Shown: in pieces, positions 1 through 15,000 of the stretch
How the letters are laid out: the number at the start of each line of letters is the position of its first letter
Numbering within the stretch: position 1 is the stretch's first letter
From: Kineosporia corallincola
GTDB lineage: Bacteria; Actinomycetota; Actinomycetes; Actinomycetales; Kineosporiaceae
Direction: 5' to 3'
DNA: 64,000 bases
NCBI RefSeq assembly: GCF_018499875.1
Contig: NZ_JAHBAY010000005.1
Span: 434,001-498,000, forward strand
Translations under genes and position numbers: made by a program
The notes under the pieces: generated by a model
Databases searched by the model: none
What the model was told of the DNA's origin: nothing
What the model saw: the letters and a program-made list of their open reading frames with translations, nothing else

Positions 1-3000
1 ACTGGCCGGCCTGCGACGGCTGGCGGGCAGGGCTGGCCGGGCGGGCGGGACTGGCCGCGCGCCCGGACGACGGGGAGGCCGGACGGCCCGCGACCGGGCT
101 CTGGGGGCGCGACGGGACCGGGGTGCCGGGGCGGCTCACCGGTGCGCTGCGCGAACCGTCGCCCGAGCCGGACGGACGGGCTCCCCCGAGATGACGGACC
201 TCCCGCAGCAGCCGGTCGTTGACCCCGCGTGGATGCCTCCGAGCCTCCGGGAGCGGCCGGTACTCGTGCGCGTGCCCGGGGCGCAGGTAGACGACCTCGG
301 TGAAGTGCTGCCAGATCTGGTTCACCAGGCCGGCGGCCAGGTCGCGGCGCAGCCGCAGGAGGTTGCCGGCGGGCAGTTCCCGCCCGGCATCACGGTGTTC
401 ACCGGCGATCCGCGCGGCCGCGATCACCGCCGGGAAGTCGATCGTCCTCAGCTGCGCCCGGGTGAGCGAGGTCTGGTGCGGATCGGCCAGCAGCACCGAG
501 GCGTAGTTCTCGGCGAGGTGGTGCACGACCGGAGGGACGTCGCTCAGGTCCAGGGGTTCGTAGCGCCCGGTCTCCTTCGCGTAGGCGGTGTCCAGCGCCC
601 GGTGCACCTGCTGCTCGTCCCGCAGGGTCGCGAGCAGCTCGTGGCCGTCGGGCTCGTTCAGCGAGTCGCGCCGGTCCTGGCTCCGCGAGCGCAGGAGCGG
701 CCTTTCCTGCCCCAGGGTGCTCAGCCGGCGCCGCAGGGTTCCGATCGGGTCCTGCCACTGCGTGCGGCTGCGGACCGTCACGGCCGGCTGGTTCGCCGGG
801 TCTGCCGGCGGCACGGCCATGTCGGCCGGGGAGGCGAACGGACGACGAGGACCCGGCGACGCGCTCCGGGCCTCCGTCGGCAGGGGCAGGTCCCGGTTCG
901 GGCGGGGTGATCCGTCGGCGTTCACACCGTGGTCGCTGGGCACGACCGCCTGGTCCACCGGGCGCGTCGTGGAGGTGACCAGGTCGTCACCGCCCAGCCA
1001 GCGGCGCACCGCCGGTGACGTGATGGCGCGGACCCACGGGCGCGGACCGGTCCGGAACCGCACCCGGACGGTGAACCGGACCAGCGGGACGGCGGGGTTG
1101 CCCGGGTCGTCCCGGCGTTCGGCCCGCACCCAGATGTGGACCCGGCTGCGGGAGAAGGCCCCGTCCTCGGAGCCCTGGTTGACGGTGACGACGTTCGTCA
1201 TCGGCCGCCCGGGGGCGATCTCGGCCACCAGCGCGGTGAGCGCCCGGGTGGTCACGGTGTCGTCGACCAGGTGCACCAGGTCACGCCGCCACCGGCCGCC
1301 CAGGCCGCCGGTGAGCGCACCGGCCTCTTCCAGTGCCGCCCAGACCCGGCTCACCACGAGATCGCGCACCCCGGCCGCGACCTCGAAACCCGCGACCGCC
1401 ACGGGATCCAGCGTGGTGGGGTCCTGCTCGGCCAGGTCCTGCTCGGCTGGGTTCTGCTCGGCGTTCTGGCCGGGGTCGGGTGTGCCGGGTCGCGGTTGCC
1501 GGTCGCCGTCGCCCGGGTCGGCAGCCGGCACGAGGCCGGTGTCCGCCACCACGTCGGGTTCCCCGGCCATGTCGGGCTCCGCGGCCACGGCCGGGTCCTG
1601 GGTCCCCGGTTCGGGGCCGGGCTCTGGCACGGCGGGTCCGGCGGTCCCGGGTCCCACGTTCGTCATGGCCTGGCCGGTGAGCGTTTCCAGGACCGCGTCC
1701 AGGGTTTCCTGGTGCACCTCCCGCGCCGGTCGCCGGTCGACCCCCAGCGCCTCGTGGTCGGCCAGGTCGACCGGCACGAAACCGGGATCGTCCGGCCGCC
1801 CGGCCGGCGGCTCGGGGTCGCCCCAGGCGTCGGGACCGGTCCCGGCGCCGTCCGCCCCGTCCGCGTCGTCCCCGGCGGGCCGGGTGCCGGACGTCTCTGC
1901 CTGCTGCGCCTGCTGTGCCGCAGTCGCGCCCGGGGAATCCGGGGTCCCGGCGACCTCGGCGCCCGGCACCACACCGGTCGTCCGCAAACCGCTGTCGGCC
2001 AATCGGTTCTCGGCACCGTCGGCCCGGGCTGCGGAGCCACCCGTGCCGGGTCCCTCTCCGGTCGCCTCCCCCTGCCAGGCCGCGCGCAGGTCGTCCAGGG
2101 TCATCCGGGTGGTGCCCGGCGAGACCGGGACCGACGCCGCGGCGATCGTCAGGGCCGTCAGGTTGCCCACGTCGCCCAGATCGCCGCGGGGACCGAGGCC
2201 CGCGACCACCCAGCCGAGATCGTCCACCGTCAGCTGCTGTCCGGGTTGCCGCCCGGGCCGGGTCAGGGTGACGGGGGCGTCGAGCAGCACCGTGTCGTGG
2301 AGCCGGCGCAGGACCCGCATCTGCTCGATGCTGAAGCCCGGCCCGTGGATCTGCGTGGCCAGGGTGGCCACGGTCAGCAGCTCCTCCCGGCGGTCGGCGC
2401 GGGCAGAGCCTCCGGCCATGAAGTTCCAGGCCCGCTGCCAACCGCTCAGCTGCGCCCGGCCGACCAGTTCCTGGATCGCGTCCGAGAACTCCTGGTCCGG
2501 GAAGTGCTGGGCGACGATGCGTTCCAGCTCCGCCAGACCGGCAGCCTCCGGTGCGGCGAACCGGTAGTCGTCACCGATGTTGAGGCTGGTCACCGCACGC
2601 AGCCGGGCCTCGACGAAACCGGGTGCTGGGCTGCCACGTTCGCCGGACGACCAGTGCGCCCACTCCCCCTCGGCCGGCATCACGGTATCGGGGCCGGTGA
2701 GGGCTGCCGATCCGGTCCGATTCGTCTGCTGGACAGAGGCATTCGCGGCGCCGGCCGTCCCGTCGGCGGTGGCCGTGACCGTACCCGTGGACGCCGCGTC
2801 GGAGGCTTCCGCAACGGATGACGGCATCGCCGGGCCGAGATCCCGTGCGGACACGGTCCCGTCCGGTTGCGGGGTGAACAACACCCAGCTCCCCCGGGCC
2901 GGCAACACCGGCCGGGACAGCCGGATCCGGCCGTCCGCGCTGACCTGCGGCGGGCTGACGACGCCGTTGAGACCGCCGGGCGCACCGGGTGCCGCCTGCC

Positions 3001-6000
3001 AGACGAATCCACGCGGGGCCATCACCGGACGGCCCAGGGCGGTGGCCAGCCGGGCGGCGTACGAGCTGGTCCCGCCGACGGCGGTGTCACAGACCACCAG
3101 GCGCAGCACCCGGCGGTCCTCGCCCTGGAGCCGGGTGACGGCCTGCGCCAGCGCGGGAACCGTCACCACGTTGCCGTTCTGGTCGCGCACGCCCTCAGCC
3201 GTGCCGCGCGAGGCCAGGGTGGCCGCGCCGGCGTCGGCCGGCAGACGCCGGGCGAACTCGATCCGCGCCGGGTCGGCCGCGGCGAACAGCACGTGCCCGC
3301 CCTCGGTCGGCACCGCGGACGCGACCACGGCGGCACCCAGCGCATCGCCGTCGAGGGCATCGGCCGTCATGCCCTCCGCCGTCGTCACGCCGTCCGCCGT
3401 CACACCGTCCGGGTCGTCGCCGATCACGAAGACGTCCGTGTCCTCCGGCAGATTCCCTCGTCCGGCCAGCGAGGTGGCCGGGTCGGGTTCCACCGGCGCG
3501 GGTGACCAGACCACCTGCTGGTCCTGCGCCGCCGGGGACCGCATCTGCTCCAGCGCACCGGTGAAGTCCGCGCCCACGTCACGGCCCTGCGTACCGATCC
3601 GCGGGGTGAACCAGTGGAACACCGGCGCCGTGTCGCGACCCGTCACCGCCTGTCCCGGAAGGCCATTCGCCGAGGACTGGCCGGACGGCACGACGCGCAC
3701 CCAGCCCAGTGGGCCGCTCTCCTGCGTCGATGCGGCAAGGGGGGTGTCCACCTGCGGGGGACGGACCACCATCGCCCCGGTGTCCGGGGTGAGCGCCGGC
3801 ACCGGTCCCGGGACGGCGGGATCCTGCGTCGCGGAGGGTGGCGCGGGAATCATCAGGAGATCACTCGTCGGGGCCAGCACGCCGACCTCGAGCAGGTCGC
3901 GCAGTCGCTGCGGGAACGACTGCGCCGCGGGAACTCCCGACGGCGCGGCGATGCCGTCGATCATCAGCATCAGGCCGCGGCCGCCCCAGGCCGGCTGCTC
4001 GCTCAGGTACTCGACCAGACCTTCCGGGCCGACCAGCCGGGACGACGTCCCGGAACCGATCTGCACCTGGTTCGTCGCCGGGTCGTACCGTCCGGTGACC
4101 GCGAGCCATCCCGGCACCCGGGGCAGCGCGTCGCCGAGCCGGACCGACTGCGGGGACGAGTCGAGCGAAAGGCCGGATCGGGTGAGGGTACTCGTCACAC
4201 CCGGGAATGCCGTGGGCGGCTCCGCCGCGACCTCGCGGCCGGCGTGGTACGTCTTCGTGACCTCCCCGTCGTCCCCAGGGGTTTCGACGACCTCGATCAG
4301 GCCCGCGGCCACGGCCTGCTCCTCGGTGAACAGGAAGTAGCCGCCGTTCTCGACGCCCAGTTCCGCCGGCTCAGCGGCGAGCGTCGAACGGCTTCCCAGA
4401 ATCGACTGCGGGATGCGCGAATTCACGAGCGTGTAGAAGGTCGCGGCGCGCACGAGGAAGGACGGGGTGTCGAGTTCGGTGGTCTCCTCGGTGACCCGCC
4501 CGGAGTTCGAGGTCTGTGCGCCGCCGGTCACGTTCGCCTTGCCCAGCGCGGGTTGCGCCGCCGCGGAACTCGACTCGCCGAGCCTGATGTTGTCCTCGTC
4601 CGCCCCCTCCCGCAGCGCGGTGCGGATGACCGGCGCGGAAATGCCCTGCCCGAAGGATGTCTCGGCCGACACGACGTTCTCGGCCTCCCCGCCCTTCTCG
4701 ACGGTCCGCTCGGTCCCGATCAGGAACGGGCGCACGCGAGGCCGGCCGTCCGGGTCCGAGGGGTCGGCCGGCTCGGTCGGGTTGAGCAGCACGGCATCGG
4801 CCAGCCGGAGCTTGAGATTCTGGTGGTGCAGCGTGTTGCCGAGCAGTCCGCGCACGGTCACCGCGGGCATGCTCAGGCCCTGGGCCTGGAGAAGGGGCGG
4901 GACGTTGGCCGACAGAATCTCTTCCGCCGAGGCCATGTGCAGCTGATGGTCGATCTGTAGCCCTTGCGGCACCCTCCGGTTTCCGGTGGCCGATCCGGTC
5001 AGGCCGGCTCGCAGGAACGCCGGGATCAGCCGGGTGCCGGCGAGCCAAGACTGTTCCGGCACCTGACCTTTCAGGTCCAGGAACTTCCGGTTCGGGTTCT
5101 CCGGGTCGGTCACCCGGTAGGGGTTGCGGGCAACGGTGGACGGCGTGGGGGTGGCGAGATCGACCGGCGTGTGCAGAGTCACGGTGTCCGTGGCCGAACC
5201 GTAGGAGGTCCAGCCGGAGGGCGAGTGGTGAGCCAGAGGACCGGCCACCGCCTCCACGCCCGCCCCGCCGTGGATGGTGACCTGGAGCTCCACCTCCCAG
5301 ACGATCTCGTGCGTGCTGCGCAGCGCCTTCTTCGCCTTCGGCTTGACCCGGCGGTTCTGCTTGTCCGAGGTGTTCGCCGACCGGGACAGGCCGCTCTCGG
5401 TCGTGCGGCCGGCGCTGCCGCCGATGCCCGGGCGGTTGCTCGTCAGCACCGTGCCGGAGGCGGTGACGCCGCCGGCCCAGGAGGACGACTGGCCGCGGCC
5501 GGAGCCCTCGTCGTGCCGGGACCCGTACTGCATGAAGTTGTCCAGAGACGCGGCCACCTCGCTGGTCGGCCCGAGGGCCTGGCCGATCCTGGCACCGACC
5601 TTGAACACGAGGGTGCGGCGCAGCGGGGTGTTCCGGATGTTCTCGGTCACGGTCAGGGCGATCCTGGCGCCCAGTGCACTGCCGATCCGGGCGCGTACCG
5701 CCCGGGCCCCCAGACCGTTCTCCAGCGAGACCATCGCACCGGTGGGGGCGTCCAGCCAGGCCGTGTCGGTGTACCCGGAGAACCCGCTACGGGTCAGGAG
5801 ATCCTTGGCCAGCCTCAGCGGTTTGCCTGCGTCACCGAAGCCGACCACCTCCGAAAGCCCGAGCACGTGGCCGTCATTCACGAAGGACGCCGGGAGCAGG
5901 TTCGGTTCGGGCGTCGGCGTTGCGGCGTCCGGATCAGTGTCCGGGTGGGCGTCCGGATTGACGTCCGGATTGACGTCCGGATTGACGTCCGGGGCAGCTT

Positions 6001-9000
6001 CTGGAGCGGTCTCCGGGTTTGCGGCGACGGGTTCGGCCGGGGCTGCGCCGGCTTGCCCGGCCTCAACGACCGCGGCGGTCGGGACCGCCGGGGCTGCCGG
6101 GGCTGCCGGGGTGATGGGCGGCAGGTGCAGGGCGTCGGCGCTGGTCGCGTCGATCAGGTACTGCACACCCCGCTCGATGATCACGAAACGTGAGCGCCGG
6201 GCCAGGCCGCCGCGGCCGCCACCGGTCTGGCCCCATGTGTAGTCGATGATCTCGAACATCAGGTCGCCCCGGTACAACCGGTGCGCCCCCAGGGCACGAC
6301 CGGTGCGGCGCACGGCACCGGAGATGTTGTCACCGGTCACGGAGTCCTGGCGGAAACCTCTGCGGTACTGCGCGTTCGGTGCCACCGTGACGCTGGACAG
6401 TGCTCCGGCGTCCACCGATGCGCGGAACACGCCACCCAGGCCGAACGCGGCCTCCCCGGCCAGTGCCTGCTTGCTCTGGTGGTCCAGGCGAACGGCCGAC
6501 TCGTTGACGTCGTCGGCGGTTCCGGCGGAGGTCTCCAGCAGGGCGTCACCACGGTGACGCAGGTGCACGCGAATCCGCCCGGCGGCGTGCAGATCCCGGA
6601 TCAGGCCGGGCGTCACCAGTTCGGAGACGGCCGCGCCGCTGTCGCTCAGCATCAGCTCCAGGTTGCTGTAGAGCGATTCCGGGCTGGCCACCGCCTCTGC
6701 CACCTGGAGCCTGCGGTTTCGGGTGCCGACGTCGCCCAGACTCTCCAGCACGGCCGCCTCGACCGCTCCCAGGCCCAGCATGCTGACCGGGATCACCTGG
6801 TTGCCGCGGCCACCGAAACGGATGGCCTGGGCCAGGAACTGGTCGACCTGCGCGTCGTCCGGGTGGGTGACGCGCCCGAGGCCGTCCGGGTTCTCGGCCG
6901 GGGACTTCGTCAGCATCTCCTCGGAGACCGCCACCCGCACCTCCCCGTCCAGCCGGGTGGCCGGGGGCTGCTGCCGCACCCCGTCGATCTCGACGCTGAC
7001 GTCGTAGCTGACGCCGAAGGTCAGCAGCTGGGTGGGGCTCTTGAACTTCCAGCGCCGGTTGGACTTCACCGCCTGGCCGGCCGTCTCGGTCTGCTGATCG
7101 GTGTACGACACACTGCCCCCGGCCACCGGGGTGATGGCCCGCAGCGGTCCCTTACCGGTGCCGAACAGCGACGGAACGTCGAGGCTGCCACGCACCACCG
7201 AACCCAGGGTGCGCTTCACGTCCAGCTTGGTCGAGTTCTTCCACGAGACATCCACGGTGGCATCGTGTTCGGTGGACTGCGGCATGCTCTCGATGAACCG
7301 GCCCAGCGTGGGATCCACCACGATGCGCACGCCCCGCCCGCCCAGTGCCAGGTCCAGCGACAACCGGGACGGCAGACCGTGCTGCATGCGGGTGAGCACC
7401 GCCGGGGCGGAGAACATCTGGTTCACCTGGCTCCGGAACGAGTTGCGTTCCGCCACCGTGCTGCGGCTCCACTCCGCCGCCAGCCGCTCCTGCACCTGCC
7501 GTTCGATCTCCGGCATGATCTTCTCGGCACCCGGCACCAGGTCGACGCCGCCGTGACCGATGGCCTGTCCCGTCACCAGACCGTCCGGCAGATAACGGGT
7601 CTCGCCGTTACGGATGGTCACGGAGGCGCTCGCGTTGTGCCGGCGGACGGCCCGCACAGGATCATCGCTGTGCGGCACCACCTGCGTCCCGGCCGCTGGA
7701 GCCTGTTCGGAGGGGTGCCGGACCGCCTCCTCGAACCGTGCCACCTCGTTCTCCGGAACGGCGAGATACACGGTGACGTTCTCGTGCACCGGGTCGATCG
7801 GTGTGGAGGCGTCGAGTGCGACCGTGACGCGCATGGTCGCACGCAGGAACACGACCGGGCCGGCGTACTCCGACACCGCCTTCGATCCCGCGTTGTTGCC
7901 CGTCGACACCGACACCGGCCGGGTGGTGCCCAGGCCGACCAGGTTCCCGGAGACCGTGGTGGAGGAGTAGGTGCCCAGACCGGTGCGGCCGGTGCCGTCG
8001 TACCCGGTCTGCCAGGTGCCCTGGAGCCCGAGGCTCAGGTCCGCGGTGGACGAGATGCCGTGCTTGGCCTCCATCTTGACGGACGACCCGGCGTCCTGCC
8101 GCAGCGTGCTCTTCGGCACCGAGAACACCCGCTGCACGTCGGACAGGCCGGCGGTGACCTCCAGCGAAACACCCCCGAAGACCGGCAGCACCCGCGACAT
8201 CAGCCGCCCGCCGGTCATGAAACCGGCATTCAGCAGCAGGTTCTCGTTGTTGAGGAAGGCATCCAGCTGTCGCAGGGTTCCGGCATCGGCCCCGGTCAGC
8301 CGCGATCGCACGGCCGCGGCCAGACGGCCGGCATTCAGCGACTCGACGATGTGGAACACCTCGTGCAGGGGCGAGCGGACGCTGCTCATCCCCTCCGGCA
8401 CCGAGATCACCGGGTGGATCTGGGTGGGCAACGGACGGGTCGCGGCGTCGGTCTCGGTGTCGGCGGCGGTCTCGGTGTCGGCGTCGGTGTCGGCAGGGGT
8501 CTCGGTGTCGGCGGCGGTCTCGGGCATCCGGACCACCTCGTCGTTGAACCGGGCCCAGACCCGGCCCGACCCCACGGTGTGCTCCAGAGGCGCGGCTGAC
8601 GTGGCGGCATCGTTCAGCACGAGTTTCAGCCGGGCCAGGGCCAGGAACTCGGTACTGCCGATGAGACCCTTGATGTTGCGCGAGATCTCGGTTCCGGAAC
8701 CGCTGACCCCTTCGAGCGACTCCTGCTCGTTCATCCGCACGGAGGCCGGGATCCCGGCGGTGCGCAGGGTCGCACCCACGCCGAGCGACAGCGCGTTGGT
8801 CGCCATCACCCCGCCGGAGCGCTGGGTGGTCAGCCCGGCGCTCCGGTCGCCCTGCGAGGTCTGGTAGCGCACGTCGTAGGCGATCTGCCGGTCCTCGATG
8901 CTCTCGCTCCCGGGCGCCTTCTCCAGGGGCACGCCGCCCAGCAGGTCCACAGCCAGACGGGCCTCGTAGGAACGGTTCCCGACCCGGATCCGGCCGGGGA

Positions 9001-12000
9001 GCGGCACACCACCGCGCATCAGAGTGGTCGCACCGGGAACCGAGATCTCTCGTCCCAGAACGGTTTCCACCGCCTCCAGCTGCGACGGAGTGAGCGGCTG
9101 GCCGATCCGCCGGGCGACCGCCGCGGCCACCTGGTCCGGGCGGGTGAAGTTCTGGGCGTGCAGGATCTTCCCGCTGCCGAGATCACCCTCCAGGGTGTAG
9201 ACGGGCAGCACCGGACGGCGCTCGGCGATCTGCTGTCCCGGCGATCGGGCCACGCCGTCCCAGCCGTCGAGGACCGTCCTGACGGCCTGATCGGCCGCGG
9301 CCCGGTGGGCGTCCAGCACGGCGGCCGAGAACGCCGTCAGGGCGTCGTTTCCGGTGATCGCGAGGCCGTCGAGATCGCGCGCGGCCTGCCGGATCACCGC
9401 GCCGGTCACCCGGTTTCCCGCGGCGGTGACCGCGGCGAGGATCCGGGCCTCGACCCGGTCGAGCACGGCGGGCCAGGTGGTGCCGTCAGGCGCCGGAGAG
9501 CGGAAGAGGACGACGAGGGCATCGACACGGGCCCGGCCGATCGCCTCGGTGCCGGGAGGCGGAACCGGCAGGTCGACGGGGCCACGGGGCTCGGTGGCCG
9601 GTGCGAAAACCATTGCCGCGGCGGTTGTGACGGCATCGGCCGGACCGCCGGGTTCGGACGTCTCGGGGATGATCGGCAGGTTCTGCCGTCGCGGGTCCAG
9701 GACCCGCATCTCGTGGTTCTCGGTGACGACCTGCGCATCGGGGGACGTCGACCAGTGCGTCCACTCGACCGCAGCCGCCGGGTCGGCGGGATCGACCAGG
9801 CCGGCCGGATCGGTCACGGCGGCCGAATCGGTCACAGCGGCTGGATCGGTCACAGCGGCTGGATCGGTCACGGCAGCCGGATCGGTCACGCCCGGCCGGC
9901 CAGTGGCCTCCGGGGCGGGCCCGATGACCGGGGCCGCCGCCCTGCGCACAGCCGGGTTGGGCACGAACTCCACCGCCCCACGACGGCCGTGCCCGGCCAC
10001 GGTGGGGTGGGGCCTGGTCATCCGCAGTGCGCCCCGCACCACGCCGCCCTCGTCCACGACGTAGCGGAACCCGGCCGTCGAGGCGGTCACCGTCGACAGG
10101 ACGTCGGCCAGCCCCGGATGCGCCGGCGCCGGAGGGCTGAACACCCTGAGGTTGTGCGGGGACCGCTCCCGCAGCGCGGCCCAGCTGCGTCGCGAACGGG
10201 CCTCCTCGTGCAGGACGGCCGGAATCTCGACCTCGACCGCGGTGTGCCGGGCCATCGCGACCAGATCGGCCGGGGTCTCGACGGCCGACACGAACGGGTC
10301 GGCCCGGTGCGGCAGTTCGGCCTTGCCGGTACGCCGGCCGGACCGGCGGGTCAGTACCCGGTGGGAACCGCCCGGTGCGCCGTCCAGCGCCCGCCTGAAG
10401 GTGCCGGCCAGACGGTCCTTCCACGACCTGGGCCCCGGTCCGTCCGGAGCGGTCGCGTTCTTCACCCGGACCACCCGCCCGGCCCGGCCGGTGCGAGGCC
10501 ACCCGGCCGGACCACCGTGGTCGGGGTCGTTGACCGTGGAGACGTTCTTGATCCCCCTGGTCGTGCGGGGCAGCACCGGCCCGGCCTTCGGCAGAACCGG
10601 ACGGGCCTTCGGCAGCATCCGTTCGGCGGGGGTTTCGGGCCGCACCGGTGCCACCGCCCGCACGGGGTCGGCCGACGCCGGGGCGCCCTCGGCCGGTTCG
10701 GTCTCCTCCGGAATGGTGGGCAGGCCACCGTTCCCGATGCCGCGCCGCCGGGCGGGCCGGGTCGCCCCGTCGCCGTCACCGGCCGTCGGTGCGTCGGGCG
10801 TCGGCGCATCGGACGTCGGCGGGGCCTCCTGCCGGTTGGTGGTCTCGGCCGGGACTCCCGGATCGGCCGCGTCCGCACCCGGCTGCGATCCGCCGTCCGT
10901 CGCCGGAAGATTCTCCGTTCCGGACGCTTCAGCGGGCCCGGTGGGGGGCAGCACCGTCCTGCTCGTGGTGGCGGGCGGCGCGGACTCGTCCATGACGAGC
11001 GGGCTGGGCGCGTCCGTCGCGGGCGGTACGGGGGCGTCCGTCGCGGGCGGTACAGACACATCCGTGACAGGCGGCACCATCGCGTCAGTGACAGGCGGCA
11101 CCACCGCGTCCGTGACAGGCGATACCACCGCGTCCGTGGCGGGCGGCACCACCGCGTCCGTGGCGGGCCGTCCCCGCTCGACCGCCTCCTCGGCCACCCG
11201 CTGGGCAGCGTCCGGATCACCGTCCAGCAGCGCGTGCGCCACCCGGATCAGGGCACCGTCGAGAGCCGTTCCCGGAGCCTGGGCCAGCTCGTCCCACCGC
11301 TCCTGCGGGAACCGGGTCAGGGCGTCGCGCATCAGGCCGTCGTACCGTTCGGTCTCGACCTTGCTGAGGCGCCTGTCGCCCAGGTCCGCGATCTGTGGCC
11401 AGGCGGTGACCGGTCGTTCCGTCGTCCCCATCTGGATCGGTGCGACCACCCAGACCTTCCCCTTCGGGCCGGTCACCTCCATCACGGCGGTGGCCTGCAC
11501 CACGAAACCGGGCAGTCCGGGCTTGGCCTCGGTGCTGAACGGCTGCCCGTACCGCAGTACCTCGCGGCGCTGACTGCCGAGCATGGAGATCTCGCCCCGG
11601 GTGAGGGTCTGCCCGGTCACCGGCAGCGAGAATCCACTGCGCTGGTGGGTGTCGATGGCGAAACTCGGCCCCAGGGCCAGGGAACGACCACGGGACGACG
11701 AACTGGTGTTCGTCACGCTGTCGTTGGACACCTCGATCCCGTCGATGGCGATGTCCTTGCGTTCCTCCACCGCCCAGGCCTCGTGCAGCGTCATGACGAT
11801 CGAGGTGCCGTCCGTGCCGGAGCGGTTCAGGAACGCGGCGGTGCCGGCCCGTTCGGCCTTCACCTGCTCGCCGTTGCGCAGGAACTGGTTGAGCCGGATC
11901 AGTTGCCCCTCACCGAAATCACTGGAAGACGGCGTGATCCGGCGCATCCAGTCCGGGGAGACCTGGTTCAGGGCCCGGGCCAGCTCCGGCATCCCGCCGA

Positions 12001-15000
12001 ACTGGTAGATCTCCACGGGGCGTTTCGGCAGCCAGCGCCGGCCCTCCAGCCGGGAGGTCAGCTCCGGGTCCGGGTCCATGGTGATCCGGGTCTCGCCGGG
12101 CGTGGCGACCGGGCGAGGCAGCAGCGGGGATTCCTTGAGCAGCACCGGATCCACCGGCACGGGACCGGCCTGCGTCGGGACGTCGCTGCCCTCCGGGCGG
12201 GTCTCCGACTCGGCGAACCGCAGGGCCACGTCGACGTCGACCCGGACCCGGCCGTTCTTCTCGTCGTCCGAAAGCTTTTTCAGACGGCCTTCTTCCAGGG
12301 CGACGGCGTCAGCCGTCGACATGGTGCCCGCGGCCGTGGCCGCCATACCGATCATCCCGGCCCACAGCCACGGGATCACCAGGAAGAGCTTCTGGGCCAC
12401 CAGCACCGCGGTGCCCTGGATCAGCAGTGCCTCGATGGCGAGCCAGTCCGGCTCGACCGTCGCCTCCATCACGTACTCGTAGCGCACCCAGAACTCGGCG
12501 CTGTTCATGGTGCGTTCCCAGGTGCGCAGTTCCCGGGTGGAGCTCTGCGCGTGGCCGACGTCGCTGCGCACCGACTCGTTCAGGGTCGGGCTGATCGTCT
12601 GCGACGGCAGCAGGGCGTCACTCGTGACGCCCAGATTCTGTGTGCGGGTGGAGGTCTGGGCCATCCGTGTGGCCCCGGGCACCTCCAGCGACGCGCCGTT
12701 GCCGGTGATGTGCGAGAACACGTTGTCCAGGCCGGAACCCTTGCCGGCCCGGCGGCCGCGCACCTGCTCCAGCTCGCCCAGGTTCTTGGGCCGGGCCGAG
12801 ATCCGGATCCGCACCCGGGCCGGACCGCGCGCCGACCGGTACGGGACGTTGAACGTGACGGCACCGTCCGGGCCGGCGTTGACGGCCTCCTTCAGACCGA
12901 AAGAGGTGGTCTGCTCGTTGATCCGGGTCAGGGCCGTCGGCGAGTAGGTGGCCGAACCCACCGTCGTCAGCCCGGGGGCCACTCGTTCCACCAGGTCGCG
13001 CAGGGCCCGCCCGGCCGGTGCCGAACCGGGCGCCGTGATCGCCTCGGTGACCTTGCCGAAGCCGATCTGCCCGCCGCTGCTGATGAAACGGCTCGGCAGG
13101 CGCAGGTTCTGCGGCGTCGCCGGCGGCACTGTCGCACCGCTGTCCCGCACCGCCTTCAGCAGAGCCGGATGATTGTGCATGTCGTGATCCATGAAGATCA
13201 TTTCCATGCCGTCCGGCACCTCGACGGCCAGCGACCGCCGCGACTGCCCGGCCCCGAGCAGGCCGGCCGCCTCCTGCCGATGGCCGTACTCGGCCTCGAT
13301 CACGAAGACGACCTTCCCCTTGCCCCGGTAGGCCTCGAACTCGTCCTGGCTGGTCACCCGGAAGGAGCTGCTGTTGTTGCCGACCGTCGTGCTCTGCGTG
13401 TCGGCGCGCCCGAAGGTGTACTGGCCGGTGGTGCGGTTGCCGTCGCCGGCCCGCCCGGCCAGCCCCAGACCGATCTGCCCACCCAGCATCGTGCTGGTGG
13501 TGTGGGCGTGGCTCGTGGTCGCCTGGGCCCAGCGCTCGCCGTCCATCACCTCCACCTTCGGATTCGCCCGGAAATCGGTGACATAGCCCCGGATACGCAG
13601 CCGCACGGTCCGCTCGGTCCCCACGCCACCGGGCCCGCGCAACCCCTCGACCACGTACTCGTCGTTGAAGATCCGCAGCACACCGGCGCGCAGTGCCTCC
13701 GGAGACGTGGCCAGGCTGCCGAACTCGGCGGCGGACGAGGCACCGTTCGACATCGGCTCACCGACCGCGGCCGTCACCAGGGCCTGTCCCGCGCCTCCGA
13801 CCAGCACACCGGCCCAGCTGTTCAGGAACGGCTGGTACACGCGCTGATTCAGGTACTCCGACCAGCTCTGCCCGGTCTGCGGCAGCACCGGTGTGTCCGC
13901 GGGCGCGCCCAGCAGCTGGAACAGTGCCGCCTGAACCGCCTGGCTGCCCTCGAGCCGCTCGATGATCGCGGTCTCCGGCAGGCGCATCCCGCCCAGCCGG
14001 GTGCCGTCGCCGGAGCGCGCCGCCGCCAGCATCCGCCGGTCGTTCTCGGTGACCTCTCGCACCGTCAGCGGTGCACGGCGCGGTTCGGTGCTCGGCTCGG
14101 CACCGGTGCGGGCGGTCGGGACGGCCAGCGTCACCGTGCCGTCGACCGGGTCGATGGACCTGGCCGGCCCGTGCGAGTCGATCAGGTCGATGGACAGCGT
14201 GATCGGCACGCGGAAGATCTCCGAGCCCTGCGACGTCGGGCTGAGCGCGTAATACTCGTGACCGGTGCCGATTCCGGCCAGGGTGGTGGTCGACGTGCCC
14301 CCGCGCACACTGCCCTGCGGCAGCACCTCCAGGCCGTGCCGGGTCGGGCCGCCGGCCACACCGACGCTCCAGTTGAACGGGCTGAAGGTCTGCTGCTCCT
14401 CGCCGGCCAGGGTGGAACCCATGAAGTTCAGTGTCTGGGTCCTGGGAGCGTGATACGCGTGCTCGACGCCGGTCTCGGGGTCGTTCGCGTCCGGGTACCG
14501 CCGCTCCACCCGGACCCGGACCGCCATCCGGCGCACCTGCCCGTGGTGAATCCTCTCGAACCAGGCCGTGTCACCACCCTCCAGAGCGGCTCCCAGCCCG
14601 GCCACCTGCGCGGCCTGCCCGACGATCTGCTGCAACTTGCGCAGGTTCAGCAGCTGCATGGTGACCGCGGCGTCCGGGCCGGCGAGCCGGCGAGCCGGCC
14701 CGCGCGTGGTGATCACCGGCGCCCTCGACGGGTCGGGCAGGAAACCCTCGTCCCGCAGTACCTTTTCGAGGGCAACGAAGCCGGTCAGCGGTGGCGTCTG
14801 GGGGACGTCCGTGGTTACGGCAGTGGCCGCGGCCCCGGTTTCGGGGACGCCCGGGGTTCCGGTCGCGGGATCGGATTCGGGGACGCCGCCGGCACCGGTT
14901 CCGGATCCGGCGACGGCTTCCGCCTCGGTTGCGGGCCCGGTTGCGTTTTCGGTCGCGGCCCCGGTCGCCTCATCGCTCGCGTTATCGGTCGCGGGCCCGG

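Noticed and set aside
588-8867. Several long plus-strand frames in the giant gene region
   Set aside because: Shadows of the giant gene; composition is Arg/Pro/Ser-rich and no family is recognisable.
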